Shown: positions 1 through 8,765 of the stretch, piece by piece
Position numbering within the stretch: position 1 is the stretch's first letter
Layout: every line of letters starts with the position of its first letter
From: Capnocytophaga canimorsus
GTDB lineage: Bacteria > Bacteroidota > Bacteroidia > Flavobacteriales > Flavobacteriaceae
NCBI RefSeq assembly: GCF_002302565.1
Contig: NZ_CP022382.1
Coordinates: 1,807,001 to 1,871,000, forward strand
Direction of reading: 5' to 3'
DNA length: 64,000 bases
Position numbers and translations under genes: made by a program
Notes under the pieces: generated by a model
Database searches by the model: none
The model's input: the letters and a program-made list of their open reading frames with translations, nothing else
Told to the model about the DNA's origin: nothing

Positions 1-88
1 TTGAATGTTTTATAAAACAAAATATCTCCTAGAAAAAAGTTATTCCTAAAAAAACACTCGAGTGAATATGCCACACGTAAAAAAAAAC
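1..88. other. Left edge, non-coding flank of the IS
   Basis: No coding region is visible in these 88 bases. They are AT-rich, contain the 10-bp palindrome CACTCGAGTG at 55-64, and end in an A-tract plus C (80-88) that is repeated on the other side of the IS (1236-1244), as expected of a target duplication. Confidence 0.5.
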
Positions 89-1235
89 TAGGTCAAACGC
101 ACGAAATTTAATATTTTTGTTTTTATGGATTTAGTGAGTTATTTTTCTGACATTGAGGATTTTCGTATGGTGAACAAATGCAATCATCTTCTTTCTGACA
201 TACTTCTCATTGGGATTTTCACCTATTTGAGCAACGGCGAAGACTACGAAGATATGGTATTATTTGCTGAAAATCACCCTGATTTTGTGCGTGAATATTG
301 TAAGCTTCCCAACGGAGTACCCTCCCACGATACCTTTAATCGAGTTTTTAGTTCACTGGATACTAGCGTTTTAAACAAATGCTTAATGGATTGTGGTAAA
401 GCCATTTTGGACACACTTGGCGAAAAACAAATCTGTATTGATGGAAAGAAAATTAAAGGTGTAAATCCTAGAAGTCGTGGAAATACAGGGCTTTACATTG
501 TAAATGCTTGGGTGAGCGAAAACGAACTTTGCATCGGACAGAAAAAAGTAGCAGATAAATCCAATGAAATAACGGCTATTCCTGAAATCATCAATAGTTT
601 AGATATTGAAAATGCGGTAGTTAGCATTGATGCGATGGGCTGTCAGAAAGAAATAGCATCTTTAATTATGGCGAAAAAAGGGCATTATTTACTGTCCTTA
701 AAATCGAATCAATCAGAATTATTTGAGGATGTAGTCTGCAGATTTAAAGCTAGGTCAAGTGATTGTTTTTCAGAAGAATGGGAGTATTCTTCGTCTCGAT
801 TTGAAACTCGTAAATGCCGTATTTTACAGGCGAAAGATGTGTTGCTTGACGAAAATTTATCGGTTTGGGCGGGGTTGAAAACCCTGATTCAAATTGAATC
901 TGAAAGGCGTTTAGGTGCTGATATTCAGAAAGAAACGAGATATTATATCAGCAGTGAAGAGGGCTTATCGGCGGATTATTTCAATGAATTAGTTCGTGGG
1001 CATTGGGGAATTGAGAATAAACTGCATTGGCATTTGGATGTAACATTTCGGGAGGATTCGTGCCGAGCCAGAACAGGATTTTCGGCTGAAAACCTATCTG
1101 CTCTGCGAAAATTAGCCTTACAAATGATTAAAAATCAAAAAGATAAATTAAGATTAAAGAAACGAAGACTCAAAGCTGCCTACAATACAGATTACTTAAA
1201 AGATATTATCCAAAATTTTTCATGCGTTTGACCTA
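89..1235 (+). mobile_element. Intact ISAs1-family insertion sequence (copy 1)
   Basis: The element is about 1.15 kb with one transposase gene. Its ends are inverted repeats: TAGGTCAAACGCA at 89-101 and its exact reverse complement at 1223-1235, extending to about 18 bp with one mismatch. It is flanked by a 9-bp direct repeat (eight A plus C, 80-88 and 1236-1244); an A-rich repeat is weak evidence, but ISAs1 elements typically make 8-10 bp duplications. The transposase stop codon lies inside the right inverted repeat. A decayed second copy in the same orientation lies at 39481-40349. The element sits about 90 bp upstream of fabH. Confidence 0.85.
125..1231 (+). CDS. ISAs1-family DDE transposase
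   Basis: A 368-residue transposase that would cut and rejoin the ends of its own IS. The N-terminal part (about 1-95) matches the DDE_Tnp_1-associated domain of ISAs1 elements. The catalytic core shows the expected acidic positions: the D in CIDGKKIKG, the D in VSIDAMGCQ and the E in HWGIENKLHWHLDV. The reading frame is uninterrupted and full length for the family, so the copy could be active. The ATG lies six bases after a TATTTTTG sequence (112-119) that fits the Bacteroidota -7 element; any transcript from it would have almost no leader. The TGA stop at 1229-1231 overlaps the right inverted repeat. Confidence 0.92.
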   Translation: MDLVSYFSDIEDFRMVNKCNHLLSDILLIGIFTYLSNGEDYEDMVLFAENHPDFVREYCKLPNGVPSHDTFNRVFSSLDTSVLNKCLMDCGKAILDTLGEKQICIDGKKIKGVNPRSRGNTGLYIVNAWVSENELCIGQKKVADKSNEITAIPEIINSLDIENAVVSIDAMGCQKEIASLIMAKKGHYLLSLKSNQSELFEDVVCRFKARSSDCFSEEWEYSSSRFETRKCRILQAKDVLLDENLSVWAGLKTLIQIESERRLGADIQKETRYYISSEEGLSADYFNELVRGHWGIENKLHWHLDVTFREDSCRARTGFSAENLSALRKLALQMIKNQKDKLRLKKRRLKAAYNTDYLKDIIQNFSCV

Positions 1236-1250
1236 AAAAAAAACTTGAAT

Positions 1251-1283
1251 TTGTTATTTTTGCACATTTATTACGTATATTTG
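1251..1283 (+). promoter_or_regulatory. Candidate Bacteroidota promoter for fabH
   Basis: TTG at 1251-1253 and TATATTTG at 1276-1283 (fits TAnnTTTG), 22 bp apart, about 45 bp upstream of the fabH start and just outside the IS. The operon can therefore be transcribed independently of the IS. Confidence 0.45.
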
Positions 1284-1328
1284 CAGATATTTGTTTACAA
1301 ATATTGACTTTGACATAATCATATAAAG

Positions 1329-2318
1329 ATGACGAAAATAACTGCCGCTATTACAGCAATTGGAGGATACGTCCCTGATTTTGTGCTTACAAACGCAATG
1401 CTAGAAGAAATGGTCGAAACCAACGATGAGTGGATTGTAACGCGTACAGGCATCAAAGAAAGACGTATTTTGAAAGAAGAAGGTAAGGGCTCTTCTTTTT
1501 TGGGAATTAAGGCTGCACAAAATTTAATCGAAAAAAAAGGATTAGACCCCAAAGAAATTGATCTTTTGATTTTTGCAACAGCCACCCCCGATATGCCCGT
1601 TGCCCTCACTGGACCTTATGTAGCCTCACAAATCGGAGCTACCAATGCTTTTGCTTTTGACCTACAAGCGGCTTGTTCTAGCTTTTTATACGGAGTTTCA
1701 GTCGCTGCAAAATACATTGAATCGGGACGTTATAAAAAGGTGTTATTAGTAGGTGCCGACAAAATGTCTTCCATTGTTGATTATACCGATAGAGCTACTT
1801 GTATTCTTTTTGGAGATGGGGGGGGTGCTGCGCTATTTGAGCCTAACTACGAAGGATTAGGGGTGCAAGACGAAATTTTGAAAAGCGACGGCATTGGGCG
1901 TAATCACTTATACGTACAAGCTGGAGGCTCTGTCCTACCAATGACTGAAGAACTACTAAAACAAGGTAAACAATACGTTTTCCAAGACGGAAAAACCGTT
2001 TTTAAATACGCTGTTTCAGGAATGGCTGATGTAGCTGCCGACATAATGAAACAAAACCATCTAACCAAAGAAGAGGTACAATGGCTAGTACCTCACCAAG
2101 CCAACAAACGCATTATTGATGCCACAGGGCATCGGATGGGTCTCTCAGAAGACAAAGTGATGATCAACATCCAAAAATACGGGAACACCACTTCGGCTAC
2201 CATACCGTTGGCGTTAGTAGATTACGAAAAACAACTCAAAAAAGGAGATAACATCATTTTAGCCGCCTTTGGAGGAGGATTTACTTGGGGTGCCATCTAT
2301 TTAAAATGGGCTTACTAA
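1329..2318 (+). CDS. fabH: Beta-ketoacyl-ACP synthase III
   Basis: Condenses acetyl-CoA (or another short acyl-CoA) with malonyl-ACP to start fatty acid synthesis in the cytoplasm. At 329 residues it has normal FabH length and the complete catalytic triad: Cys116 in LQAACSSF, His256 in VPHQANKR and Asn286 in KYGNTTSA. The glycine-rich C-terminal GGGFTWGA is also typical. It is the first gene of a plus-strand group with accB and accC. In many Bacteroidota fabH is preceded by rpmF or plsX; here the IS lies directly upstream, so an older neighbour may have been displaced (inference). Confidence 0.96.
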   Translation: MTKITAAITAIGGYVPDFVLTNAMLEEMVETNDEWIVTRTGIKERRILKEEGKGSSFLGIKAAQNLIEKKGLDPKEIDLLIFATATPDMPVALTGPYVASQIGATNAFAFDLQAACSSFLYGVSVAAKYIESGRYKKVLLVGADKMSSIVDYTDRATCILFGDGGGAALFEPNYEGLGVQDEILKSDGIGRNHLYVQAGGSVLPMTEELLKQGKQYVFQDGKTVFKYAVSGMADVAADIMKQNHLTKEEVQWLVPHQANKRIIDATGHRMGLSEDKVMINIQKYGNTTSATIPLALVDYEKQLKKGDNIILAAFGGGFTWGAIYLKWAY

Positions 2319-2360
2319 CCGATTTCTTTATATTAACGAAAATCTAAAAACACGCAATTT

Positions 2361-2855
2361 ATGGATTTAAAAGACATTCAAAACCTAATTAAATTCGTTG
2401 CCAAATCAGGAGCAAGCGAAGTAAAACTTGAAATGGAGGATATCAAAATCACCATAAAAACCAATTCAGAGGAAGGAAATAAAGAACAAGTATATGTACA
2501 GCAATTGCCTATAGCTCAGCCTATGGCTCAAATTCCTGTTCAACAGCCTGTTCAACTCCCAACAACTGCCCCTGAAACTCAAAGTACAAATCAAGGTAAT
2601 ACTGATGATTCAAAATATGTTACCATCAAATCACCAATGATTGGTACTTTTTACAGAAGACCAGCGCCAGACAAACCTCTGTTTGTTGAAGTTGGTTCAA
2701 CCATTGCAAAGGGCGATGTGCTTTGTATTGTTGAAGCAATGAAACTCTTCAACGAAATCGAGTCGGAAGTATCGGGTAAAATCGTGAAAATTTTGGTAGA
2801 TGATTCATCGCCCGTAGAGTTTGATCAACCTCTTTTCTTGGTAGATCCTTCTTAG
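2361..2855 (+). CDS. accB: Biotin carboxyl carrier protein of acetyl-CoA carboxylase
   Basis: Carries the carboxyl group between the biotin carboxylase and carboxyltransferase halves of acetyl-CoA carboxylase. The 164-residue protein has the usual AccB architecture: an N-terminal helical segment, a flexible Pro/Gln/Thr-rich linker (about 50-85) and a C-terminal biotinyl domain. The biotinylation motif EAMKLFNE places the modified lysine near residue 128. It is 42 bp downstream of fabH and 73 bp upstream of accC, consistent with one operon delivering malonyl-CoA for FabH. Confidence 0.96.
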   Translation: MDLKDIQNLIKFVAKSGASEVKLEMEDIKITIKTNSEEGNKEQVYVQQLPIAQPMAQIPVQQPVQLPTTAPETQSTNQGNTDDSKYVTIKSPMIGTFYRRPAPDKPLFVEVGSTIAKGDVLCIVEAMKLFNEIESEVSGKIVKILVDDSSPVEFDQPLFLVDPS

Positions 2856-2928
2856 TGTAAAACTTTGATTGTAAAATCTATATGCACCTCTTTTTAGAAG
2901 ATTGTGCCTTTAATTACATATTAGCATT

Positions 2929-4278
2929 ATGTTTAAAAAAATACTCATAGCTAACCGCGGAGAAATCGCCTTGCGAATTATCCGTACTTGTCGGGAAATG
3001 GGCATCAAATCGGTTGCGGTGTACTCCACCGCTGATGCAGATAGCTTACACGTTCGTTTTGCTGATGAAGCCGTTTGTATCGGTCCACCACCTAGTAAAG
3101 ATTCTTATCTAAAAATTCCGAATATCATTGCTGCTGCTGAAATTACCAACGCCGATGCCATTCACCCTGGATACGGATTTTTAGCAGAAAATGCGAAATT
3201 CTCTAAAATTTGTGCGGAACACGGCATCAAATTCATTGGGGCTTCTCCTGAAATGATTGAAAAAATGGGAGATAAAGCTACGGCAAAAGCCACAATGAAA
3301 GCTGCCGGAGTACCTACTGTTCCAGGTTCGGACGGACTTTTAGAATCTGTAGAACACGCCAAAAAAGTAGCCAAAGAAATGGGTTACCCTGTAATGCTTA
3401 AAGCTACTGCTGGAGGTGGAGGAAAAGGAATGCGTGCCGTTTGGAAAGAAGAAGACCTACAAAAGGCCTTTGAAAGTGCTCAACAAGAAGCTGGTGCTGC
3501 TTTCGGAAACGATGGTATGTATATGGAAAAACTCATTGAAGAACCTCGACATATTGAAATTCAAGTAGTTGGAGATCAATATGGAAAAGCTTGTCACCTT
3601 TCTGAAAGAGATTGCTCGGTACAACGTCGTCATCAAAAACTAACTGAAGAGACACCTTCACCTTTTATGACTGATGAGTTACGCCAAAAAATGGGGGCTG
3701 CCGCAGTAAAAGCCGCAGAATTTATCAAATACGAAGGCGCAGGAACTGTAGAGTTTTTGGTGGATAAACATCGTAATTTCTACTTTATGGAGATGAATAC
3801 CCGTATTCAGGTAGAGCACCCAATCACTGAGCAAGTTATTGATTATGACCTTATTCGTGAGCAAATTTTGGTAGCTGCTGGAGTGCCAATTTCGGGGAAA
3901 AATTATCTGCCTAAACTACACTCCATCGAATGCCGTATCAATGCCGAAGATCCTTACAACGATTTTCGTCCTTCCCCTGGCAAAATTACTACATTACACG
4001 CCCCTGGAGGACACGGAGTACGCTTGGATACACACGTTTACAGCGGATATACCATTCCTCCGAACTACGATTCAATGATTGCCAAGCTCATCACAACAGC
4101 ACAAACACGCGAAGAAGCTATCGCTAAAATGAAACGTGCTTTGGACGAGTTTGTGGTAGAGGGAGTAAAAACCACCATTCCTTTCCATTTACAATTGATG
4201 GATGACCCCGACTACCTGTCAGGAAACTATACCACCAAGTTTATGGAAACTTTCAAAATGAAACCTAAGGAAGAATAA
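2929..4278 (+). CDS. accC: Biotin carboxylase subunit of acetyl-CoA carboxylase
   Basis: ATP-dependent carboxylation of the biotin on AccB. At 449 residues it matches E. coli AccC in length. Visible features are the N-terminal [10 protein letters not shown], the ATP-grasp glycine loop GGGGKGMR, the [13 protein letters not shown] segment, and the metal/active-site region [15 protein letters not shown]. Last gene of the fabH-accB-accC group; a strong hairpin follows. The carboxyltransferase genes accA and accD are not in the window, which is common. Confidence 0.97.
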   Translation: MFKKILIANRGEIALRIIRTCREMGIKSVAVYSTADADSLHVRFADEAVCIGPPPSKDSYLKIPNIIAAAEITNADAIHPGYGFLAENAKFSKICAEHGIKFIGASPEMIEKMGDKATAKATMKAAGVPTVPGSDGLLESVEHAKKVAKEMGYPVMLKATAGGGGKGMRAVWKEEDLQKAFESAQQEAGAAFGNDGMYMEKLIEEPRHIEIQVVGDQYGKACHLSERDCSVQRRHQKLTEETPSPFMTDELRQKMGAAAVKAAEFIKYEGAGTVEFLVDKHRNFYFMEMNTRIQVEHPITEQVIDYDLIREQILVAAGVPISGKNYLPKLHSIECRINAEDPYNDFRPSPGKITTLHAPGGHGVRLDTHVYSGYTIPPNYDSMIAKLITTAQTREEAIAKMKRALDEFVVEGVKTTIPFHLQLMDDPDYLSGNYTTKFMETFKMKPKEE

Positions 4279-4297
4279 TATTCCATAGTTATAACAC

Positions 4298-4333
4298 AAA
4301 AACAGCACGAAAAGTAATTTTCGTGCTGTTTTT
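4298..4333. terminator. Bidirectional terminator between accC and rsgA
   Basis: A 16-bp inverted repeat (4298-4313 / 4318-4333) around a GTAA loop, with A and T runs at its ends, lies between two convergent genes, so it can terminate transcription in both directions. Confidence 0.85.
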
Positions 4334-4352
4334 ATTTTTTCAGTGCGTCCAA

Positions 4353-5294
4353 CTATTGTCCATAAATATCAGTTCGGTAGTTATCGTCTTCACCTTGAAG
4401 AATTTGCAAATAGCTTTTGTAACGACTCCACGCAATTTTATCTTCTTCCAAAGCTTGTTTTATAGCACATTGCGGCTCATCAATATGTAAGCAATTATTG
4501 TATTTACACTCGTGTTTTAGAGCGAAAAATTCAGGGAAATAATCACCAATTTCCTCTTTTTCCATATCTACCACCCCAAAACCTTTAATACCAGGAGTAT
4601 CAATAATTCTTGCTCCAAAATCAAGATCAAACATCTCTGCAAAAGTAGTAGTATGTTGCCCCTGCTGGTGTTGTTGAGAAATTGTTGCGGTTTTCAAATT
4701 TAGCTGTGGTGCAATAGCATTGATTAGTGTTGATTTTCCTACCCCTGAATGCCCTGAAATCATTGATGTTTTATTATGCATCAATGCCTTTACTTTATCA
4801 ATATTTTTATTTTCAGTTGCCGAAATACCTATACACTGATATCCTATGGAACGATATAGCCCTGCCAAATAACGAATTTCATCAAGCTCTTCTTGGTTAT
4901 AGGTGTCTATTTTATTGAAAAGCAACACTACGGGAATATCATAGGCTTGAGCCGTTACCAAAAAACGGTCAATAAAAGTGGTAAAAGTAGGCGGATTGTT
5001 TAGGGTAACAATCAAAAAAGCATAGTCAATATTAGCAGCAATAATATGGGTTTGTTTGGAAAGATTTACAGATTTTCGAATGATATAGTTACTTCGCGGG
5101 TGGATTTCGGTTATCACTCCATTGCCCGAGTCTTCCAACTCAAAATCAACAACATCACCCACAGCTACCGGATTGGTATTTCTAATACCACGAATACGAA
5201 ACTTCCCTTTGATACGACATTGATAAAAAACGCCTTGTTTCCTATCTTTTATGGTGTACCAACTTCCTGTTGATTTGTAAACAATTCCTTCCAT
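4353..5294 (-). CDS. rsgA: Small ribosomal subunit biogenesis GTPase RsgA
   Basis: Circularly permuted GTPase that acts late in 30S subunit maturation. The 313-residue protein has an OB fold (about 1-70), then the permuted G motifs: NKID at 127-130, GHSGVGKST at 181-189 and DTPG at 232-235. The C-terminal zinc site is intact (Cys263, Cys268, His270, Cys276). It starts 17 bp after thyA ends, on the same strand, so the two are probably cotranscribed. Confidence 0.95.
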   Translation of the reverse strand: MEGIVYKSTGSWYTIKDRKQGVFYQCRIKGKFRIRGIRNTNPVAVGDVVDFELEDSGNGVITEIHPRSNYIIRKSVNLSKQTHIIAANIDYAFLIVTLNNPPTFTTFIDRFLVTAQAYDIPVVLLFNKIDTYNQEELDEIRYLAGLYRSIGYQCIGISATENKNIDKVKALMHNKTSMISGHSGVGKSTLINAIAPQLNLKTATISQQHQQGQHTTTFAEMFDLDFGARIIDTPGIKGFGVVDMEKEEIGDYFPEFFALKHECKYNNCLHIDEPQCAIKQALEEDKIAWSRYKSYLQILQGEDDNYRTDIYGQ

Positions 5295-5311
5295 ATCCAG
5301 CTTTTGTTTGT

Positions 5312-6136
5312 TTAAACGGAAACTTGCCCTTTTATAGCGGGATAAGGGTCGTATCCTTCCAAAGTAAAATCATCAAAAGTAAAATCAAAAATATCTTTCA
5401 CCTGAGGATTGATTTTCATAATGGGTAATGCACGAGGCGTACGCGAGAGTTGTAATTGCACCTGTTCTAAGTGATTGGTATAAATATGTACATCGCCAAA
5501 AGTATGTACAAAATCACCGTATTGATAACCACAAACTTGAGCTATCATCATCGTTAACAAGGCATAAGAGGCAATATTAAAAGGCACACCCAAAAAAACA
5601 TCAGCACTGCGCTGATATAATTGACAAGAAAGCTTACCATCGGCCACATAAAACTGGAAAAAAGCGTGACAAGGAGGCAAAGCGGCTTTTCCTTCAGCTA
5701 CATTTTCAGCAAAAGAGCAAGAAGAATCGGGTAAAACTGACGGATTCCAAGCTGAAACGAGCATTCTTCGGCTTTCAGGATTTTTTTTAAGCGTTTGAAT
5801 GGTTTGCTTAATCTGGTCAATGCCTTCATTGTTCCAATTTCGCCATTGATGTCCATAAATTGGTCCCAAATCTCCTTTTTCATCTGCCCATTCGTTCCAG
5901 ATACGCACTCCGTTTTGGGTCAGATAATCAATATTGGTATCTCCTTTCAAAAACCACAAAAGTTCGTGAATGATTGACTTTAAATGCACCTTTTTAGTGG
6001 TTACCAAAGGGAAACCTTCCGAAAGGTCAAAACGCATTTGATAGCCAAAGGTACTGATAGTTCCTGTGCCTGTTCGGTCTTCTTTCTGGTAACCTTTATC
6101 TAAAATATGTTGTAGTAAATCTAAATATACTTTCAT
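5312..6136 (-). CDS. thyA: Thymidylate synthase
   Basis: Methylates dUMP to dTMP with methylene-tetrahydrofolate. 274 residues; the catalytic cysteine is Cys156 in [12 protein letters not shown], followed by the folate/dUMP-binding [18 protein letters not shown]. Compared with E. coli ThyA there is a short insertion (about residues 133-151) before the catalytic loop, which I believe is usual in Bacteroidota ThyA. Located upstream of rsgA and downstream of the nucleoside transporter, all on the minus strand, so nucleotide supply functions cluster here. Confidence 0.96.
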   Translation of the reverse strand: MKVYLDLLQHILDKGYQKEDRTGTGTISTFGYQMRFDLSEGFPLVTTKKVHLKSIIHELLWFLKGDTNIDYLTQNGVRIWNEWADEKGDLGPIYGHQWRNWNNEGIDQIKQTIQTLKKNPESRRMLVSAWNPSVLPDSSCSFAENVAEGKAALPPCHAFFQFYVADGKLSCQLYQRSADVFLGVPFNIASYALLTMMIAQVCGYQYGDFVHTFGDVHIYTNHLEQVQLQLSRTPRALPIMKINPQVKDIFDFTFDDFTLEGYDPYPAIKGQVSV

Positions 6137-6255
6137 AGCTGTTTAAAAAAATGGTTCGTAGTTATTGATTTAAAGGATTTTAGGGTTTGTTAAGAAATCC
6201 CTTTTAGGCTTTTTGTTTTTTAATCTTTTAATTTTTAAATCTTTCAATCTAATTT

Positions 6256-7989
6256 TTATCCAATAATCATTCCAGCGATGGTGGCTGAAAGCAATGAAGC
6301 TAACGAACCGCCCAAAACGGCTTTCATACCGAATTGCGAAAGATTTTTTCGCTGACCCGGAGCCAAAGAGCCAATTCCGCCAATTTGAATACCTATGGAA
6401 GCAAAATTAGCAAAACCACAAAGCATATACGTAGCCATAATCACTGATTTTTCATACGTAAAATGCACCCCACTTGCTACGTTTTTAAGTTCAGCTAATT
6501 GGATATACCCAACAAACTCCGAAGCTGCCAATTTTATACCTAACAATTGCCCCATCAGCATCATATCTTGCTGGGCAACACCTATAATCCACATTAAGGG
6601 CGAGAAAATGAGTCCTAGTATGGTTTCCAACGAAAATTTATCATAAGGCGTAACGGCAGCGATCCATTGGTTAAAAGTTTTTACTTGAAGATGACTCACA
6701 TCAGAAACAAACCAACTTGCCATACCATTGGTAGCAGGAATAATATCACCAAGCCATCCCAAAAAATAGTTAATCATAGCAATAAAAGCCACAAAAACCA
6801 AAAGCATCGCCGCTACATTGGCAGCCAATTTAAGTCCTTCGGTAGTTCCGTTAGCAATGGCATCCAGAATATTAGCTCCTACATTATCCGAAGATACTTT
6901 TGACTCAGTAGAAATGGCTTGTTCCTGCGGATACAGCATTTTTGAAACCACAATAGCTCCTGGAGCAGCCATTACTGAAGCGGCTAATAAGTGTTTGGCA
7001 AAAACCAAACGAAGTGCCTCATCATTTCCTCCCAAAAAGCCAATGTAAGCTGCCAATACCCCTCCAGCAACCGTTGCCATTCCTCCAATCATCACTAATA
7101 AGATTTCGGAGCGTGTCATTTTTTCCAAATAGGCTTTAATCATTAGGGGTGCTTCAGTCTGTCCTAAAAATATATTTCCAGCCACCGAAAGACTTTCTGC
7201 CCCCGAAATGCCTAAAATTTTAGTAAGTACCCAAGCCAAACCTCTTACAATCACTTGAATAACCCCTAAGTAGAATAAAACAGAAGTTAATGCGGAAAAG
7301 AAAACAATGGTAGGCAAAACTTGGAAAACGAAAATAAATCCGTATGAGTCGGAGTCCATCAATCCACCTAACAAAAATTCGCTTCCTGCCTTAGTAAAAT
7401 CCAAAATCAAAACAAATACACTTCCCACTTGCTCAAAAACATACTGAACCTGAGGCACTTTAAGTACTCCTATAGCAAGAAGCAATTGCACGGAAAGCCC
7501 TATAATGACGGTTTTCCAATTGATTTTTCGGCGATTATTACTAAAAAGATAAGCGATACAAAGCAGTACAAACATACCTAAAGCTCCTCGCCAAAGAGAA
7601 GTTACTGAAAATCCTTGATTGGGAATGATTTTAGCAGAATCTTCGACCGCCAAGGGTACGTTTGTTTTTTCTGTTTTAAAGTGATACAACTTCCCTCTTT
7701 TGGAAAGAACCAAAGTAGAATCGGTGACTTGTATGATACGAAAATCGCCTATTCCATTAAAACCTTCATTTTCGGGAAACAACAATAAAAAATCATTTCT
7801 GACCTCGTATTTTCCTTCTAACTTTTTAAACAATTCATCACTGTTATTCTCAAGACAAAATCGATTAGCTTTGATTTCTAACAAAAGGGTGTCGGGTTGA
7901 AAAGATTTCCAAGTTTTTTCCAATTGTTGAGAAAAGACCAAAGCGGTAAAAAGTAGAAAGAAACCAGTTAGTTTTAGTTTAATACTCAT
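6256..7989 (-). CDS. NupC-type concentrative nucleoside transporter
   Basis: Inner-membrane nucleoside uptake protein driven by a cation gradient. I chose the ATG at 7989 (577 residues) because it gives a signal-type N-terminus MSIKLKLTGFFLLFTALVFS and avoids overlap with the upstream nuclease gene; a longer frame reaches 8088. After a soluble N-terminal part of about 120 residues comes the CNT membrane core with the conserved GQTEAP segment and the gate-like C-terminal membrane region. The extra N-terminal domain is longer than in E. coli NupC, which lacks it. It is 22 bp downstream of the nuclease gene and probably cotranscribed. Confidence 0.88.
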   Translation of the reverse strand: MSIKLKLTGFFLLFTALVFSQQLEKTWKSFQPDTLLLEIKANRFCLENNSDELFKKLEGKYEVRNDFLLLFPENEGFNGIGDFRIIQVTDSTLVLSKRGKLYHFKTEKTNVPLAVEDSAKIIPNQGFSVTSLWRGALGMFVLLCIAYLFSNNRRKINWKTVIIGLSVQLLLAIGVLKVPQVQYVFEQVGSVFVLILDFTKAGSEFLLGGLMDSDSYGFIFVFQVLPTIVFFSALTSVLFYLGVIQVIVRGLAWVLTKILGISGAESLSVAGNIFLGQTEAPLMIKAYLEKMTRSEILLVMIGGMATVAGGVLAAYIGFLGGNDEALRLVFAKHLLAASVMAAPGAIVVSKMLYPQEQAISTESKVSSDNVGANILDAIANGTTEGLKLAANVAAMLLVFVAFIAMINYFLGWLGDIIPATNGMASWFVSDVSHLQVKTFNQWIAAVTPYDKFSLETILGLIFSPLMWIIGVAQQDMMLMGQLLGIKLAASEFVGYIQLAELKNVASGVHFTYEKSVIMATYMLCGFANFASIGIQIGGIGSLAPGQRKNLSQFGMKAVLGGSLASLLSATIAGMIIG

Positions 7990-8011
7990 AATGTTATTGA
8001 ATTTGGAGAGG

Positions 8012-8596
8012 TTATTCACTTCTTTTGGAAATTTCGTCACGAATTTGTGCTGCCATTTCATAGTCTTCATTTTCAACACATTCGTCAAGCATTTGTTTTA
8101 ACTCCGATAACGAATGACGTTGAAATTGGCTTTTGAAAGACTGCTCTTCGCTTGTGTTCTTCTGAATACGAGCCTCTTGCTGTAAGGAAATATAAATACC
8201 TGCTTTCTCTAAAATATCTGGAAAAGTGTAAATGGGCGCCTCAAAGCGAAGTGCCAAAGCCACCGCATCGCTGGTACGCGAATTAAAAACATACTCTGTA
8301 CCTTGATAATCACAATATAAATTGGAGTGGAAAACACCATCATTAAGCTTGTTAATGACTACTTTAAGGATATTTATTTGGAAAGTATCAGCAAAGGTTT
8401 TGAACAAATCGTGAGTGGAGGGGCGCAAGGGAATATTTTTCTTTTCGAGTTCATAGGCTATCGATTGCGCCTCCGATTCTGCAATAACAATCGGTAAATT
8501 AATGTCGGACTCCGATTCCTGCAAAATCAGTACATAAGCCTTTTTTTGCAACGGACTACGTGTAATTCCTTTAACATACAGCCTAATTAAATTCAT
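8012..8596 (-). CDS. Bifunctional nuclease family protein (DUF151 plus UVR motif)
   Basis: A 194-residue protein with an N-terminal bifunctional nuclease domain (about 1-135, including LPIVIAESEAQSIA and SRTSDAVALALR) and a C-terminal UvrB/UvrC-type helical hairpin (about 160-190, LKQMLDECVENEDYEMAAQI). The DUF151 family includes proteins reported to have RNase and DNase activity; the two-domain arrangement is standard in Flavobacteriaceae. The exact physiological role is not known to me. First gene of a pair with the nucleoside transporter. Confidence 0.9.
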   Translation of the reverse strand: MNLIRLYVKGITRSPLQKKAYVLILQESESDINLPIVIAESEAQSIAYELEKKNIPLRPSTHDLFKTFADTFQINILKVVINKLNDGVFHSNLYCDYQGTEYVFNSRTSDAVALALRFEAPIYTFPDILEKAGIYISLQQEARIQKNTSEEQSFKSQFQRHSLSELKQMLDECVENEDYEMAAQIRDEISKRSE

Positions 8597-8662
8597 AATA
8601 AAATACGCATATTAGCATTGAGAGTGTAAAAATAGCAAAAAATCAGGAAAATACATACCTTA

Positions 8663-8693
8663 AATTTGAAGTTTTTAAAAGCAACTTCAAATT
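8663..8693. repeat. Small inverted repeat upstream of the nuclease gene
   Basis: An 11-bp perfect inverted repeat (8663-8673 / 8683-8693, 9-base loop) lies between the nuclease start and the terminator below. It is AT-rich and could be a secondary terminator or a regulatory hairpin. Confidence 0.4.
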
Positions 8694-8703
8694 AAAAATA
8701 TAA

Positions 8704-8743
8704 AAATTAGCCCAAAAAACTAAAAGGTTTTTTGGGCTAATTT
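8704..8743 (-). terminator. Terminator of the PpiD-like gene
   Basis: A 17-bp inverted repeat (8704-8720 / 8727-8743, 6-base loop) just downstream of the foldase gene, with GC-rich centre GCCC/GGGC and A/T-rich flanks. Confidence 0.85.
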
Positions 8744-8765
8744 ATGATTCCTGTAAAATTCTATT

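Noticed and set aside
7990..8088. 33-residue N-terminal extension of the nucleoside transporter
   Set aside because: It would overlap the nuclease gene by 77 bp and place a charged segment in front of a clear signal peptide; the ATG at 7989 is better.
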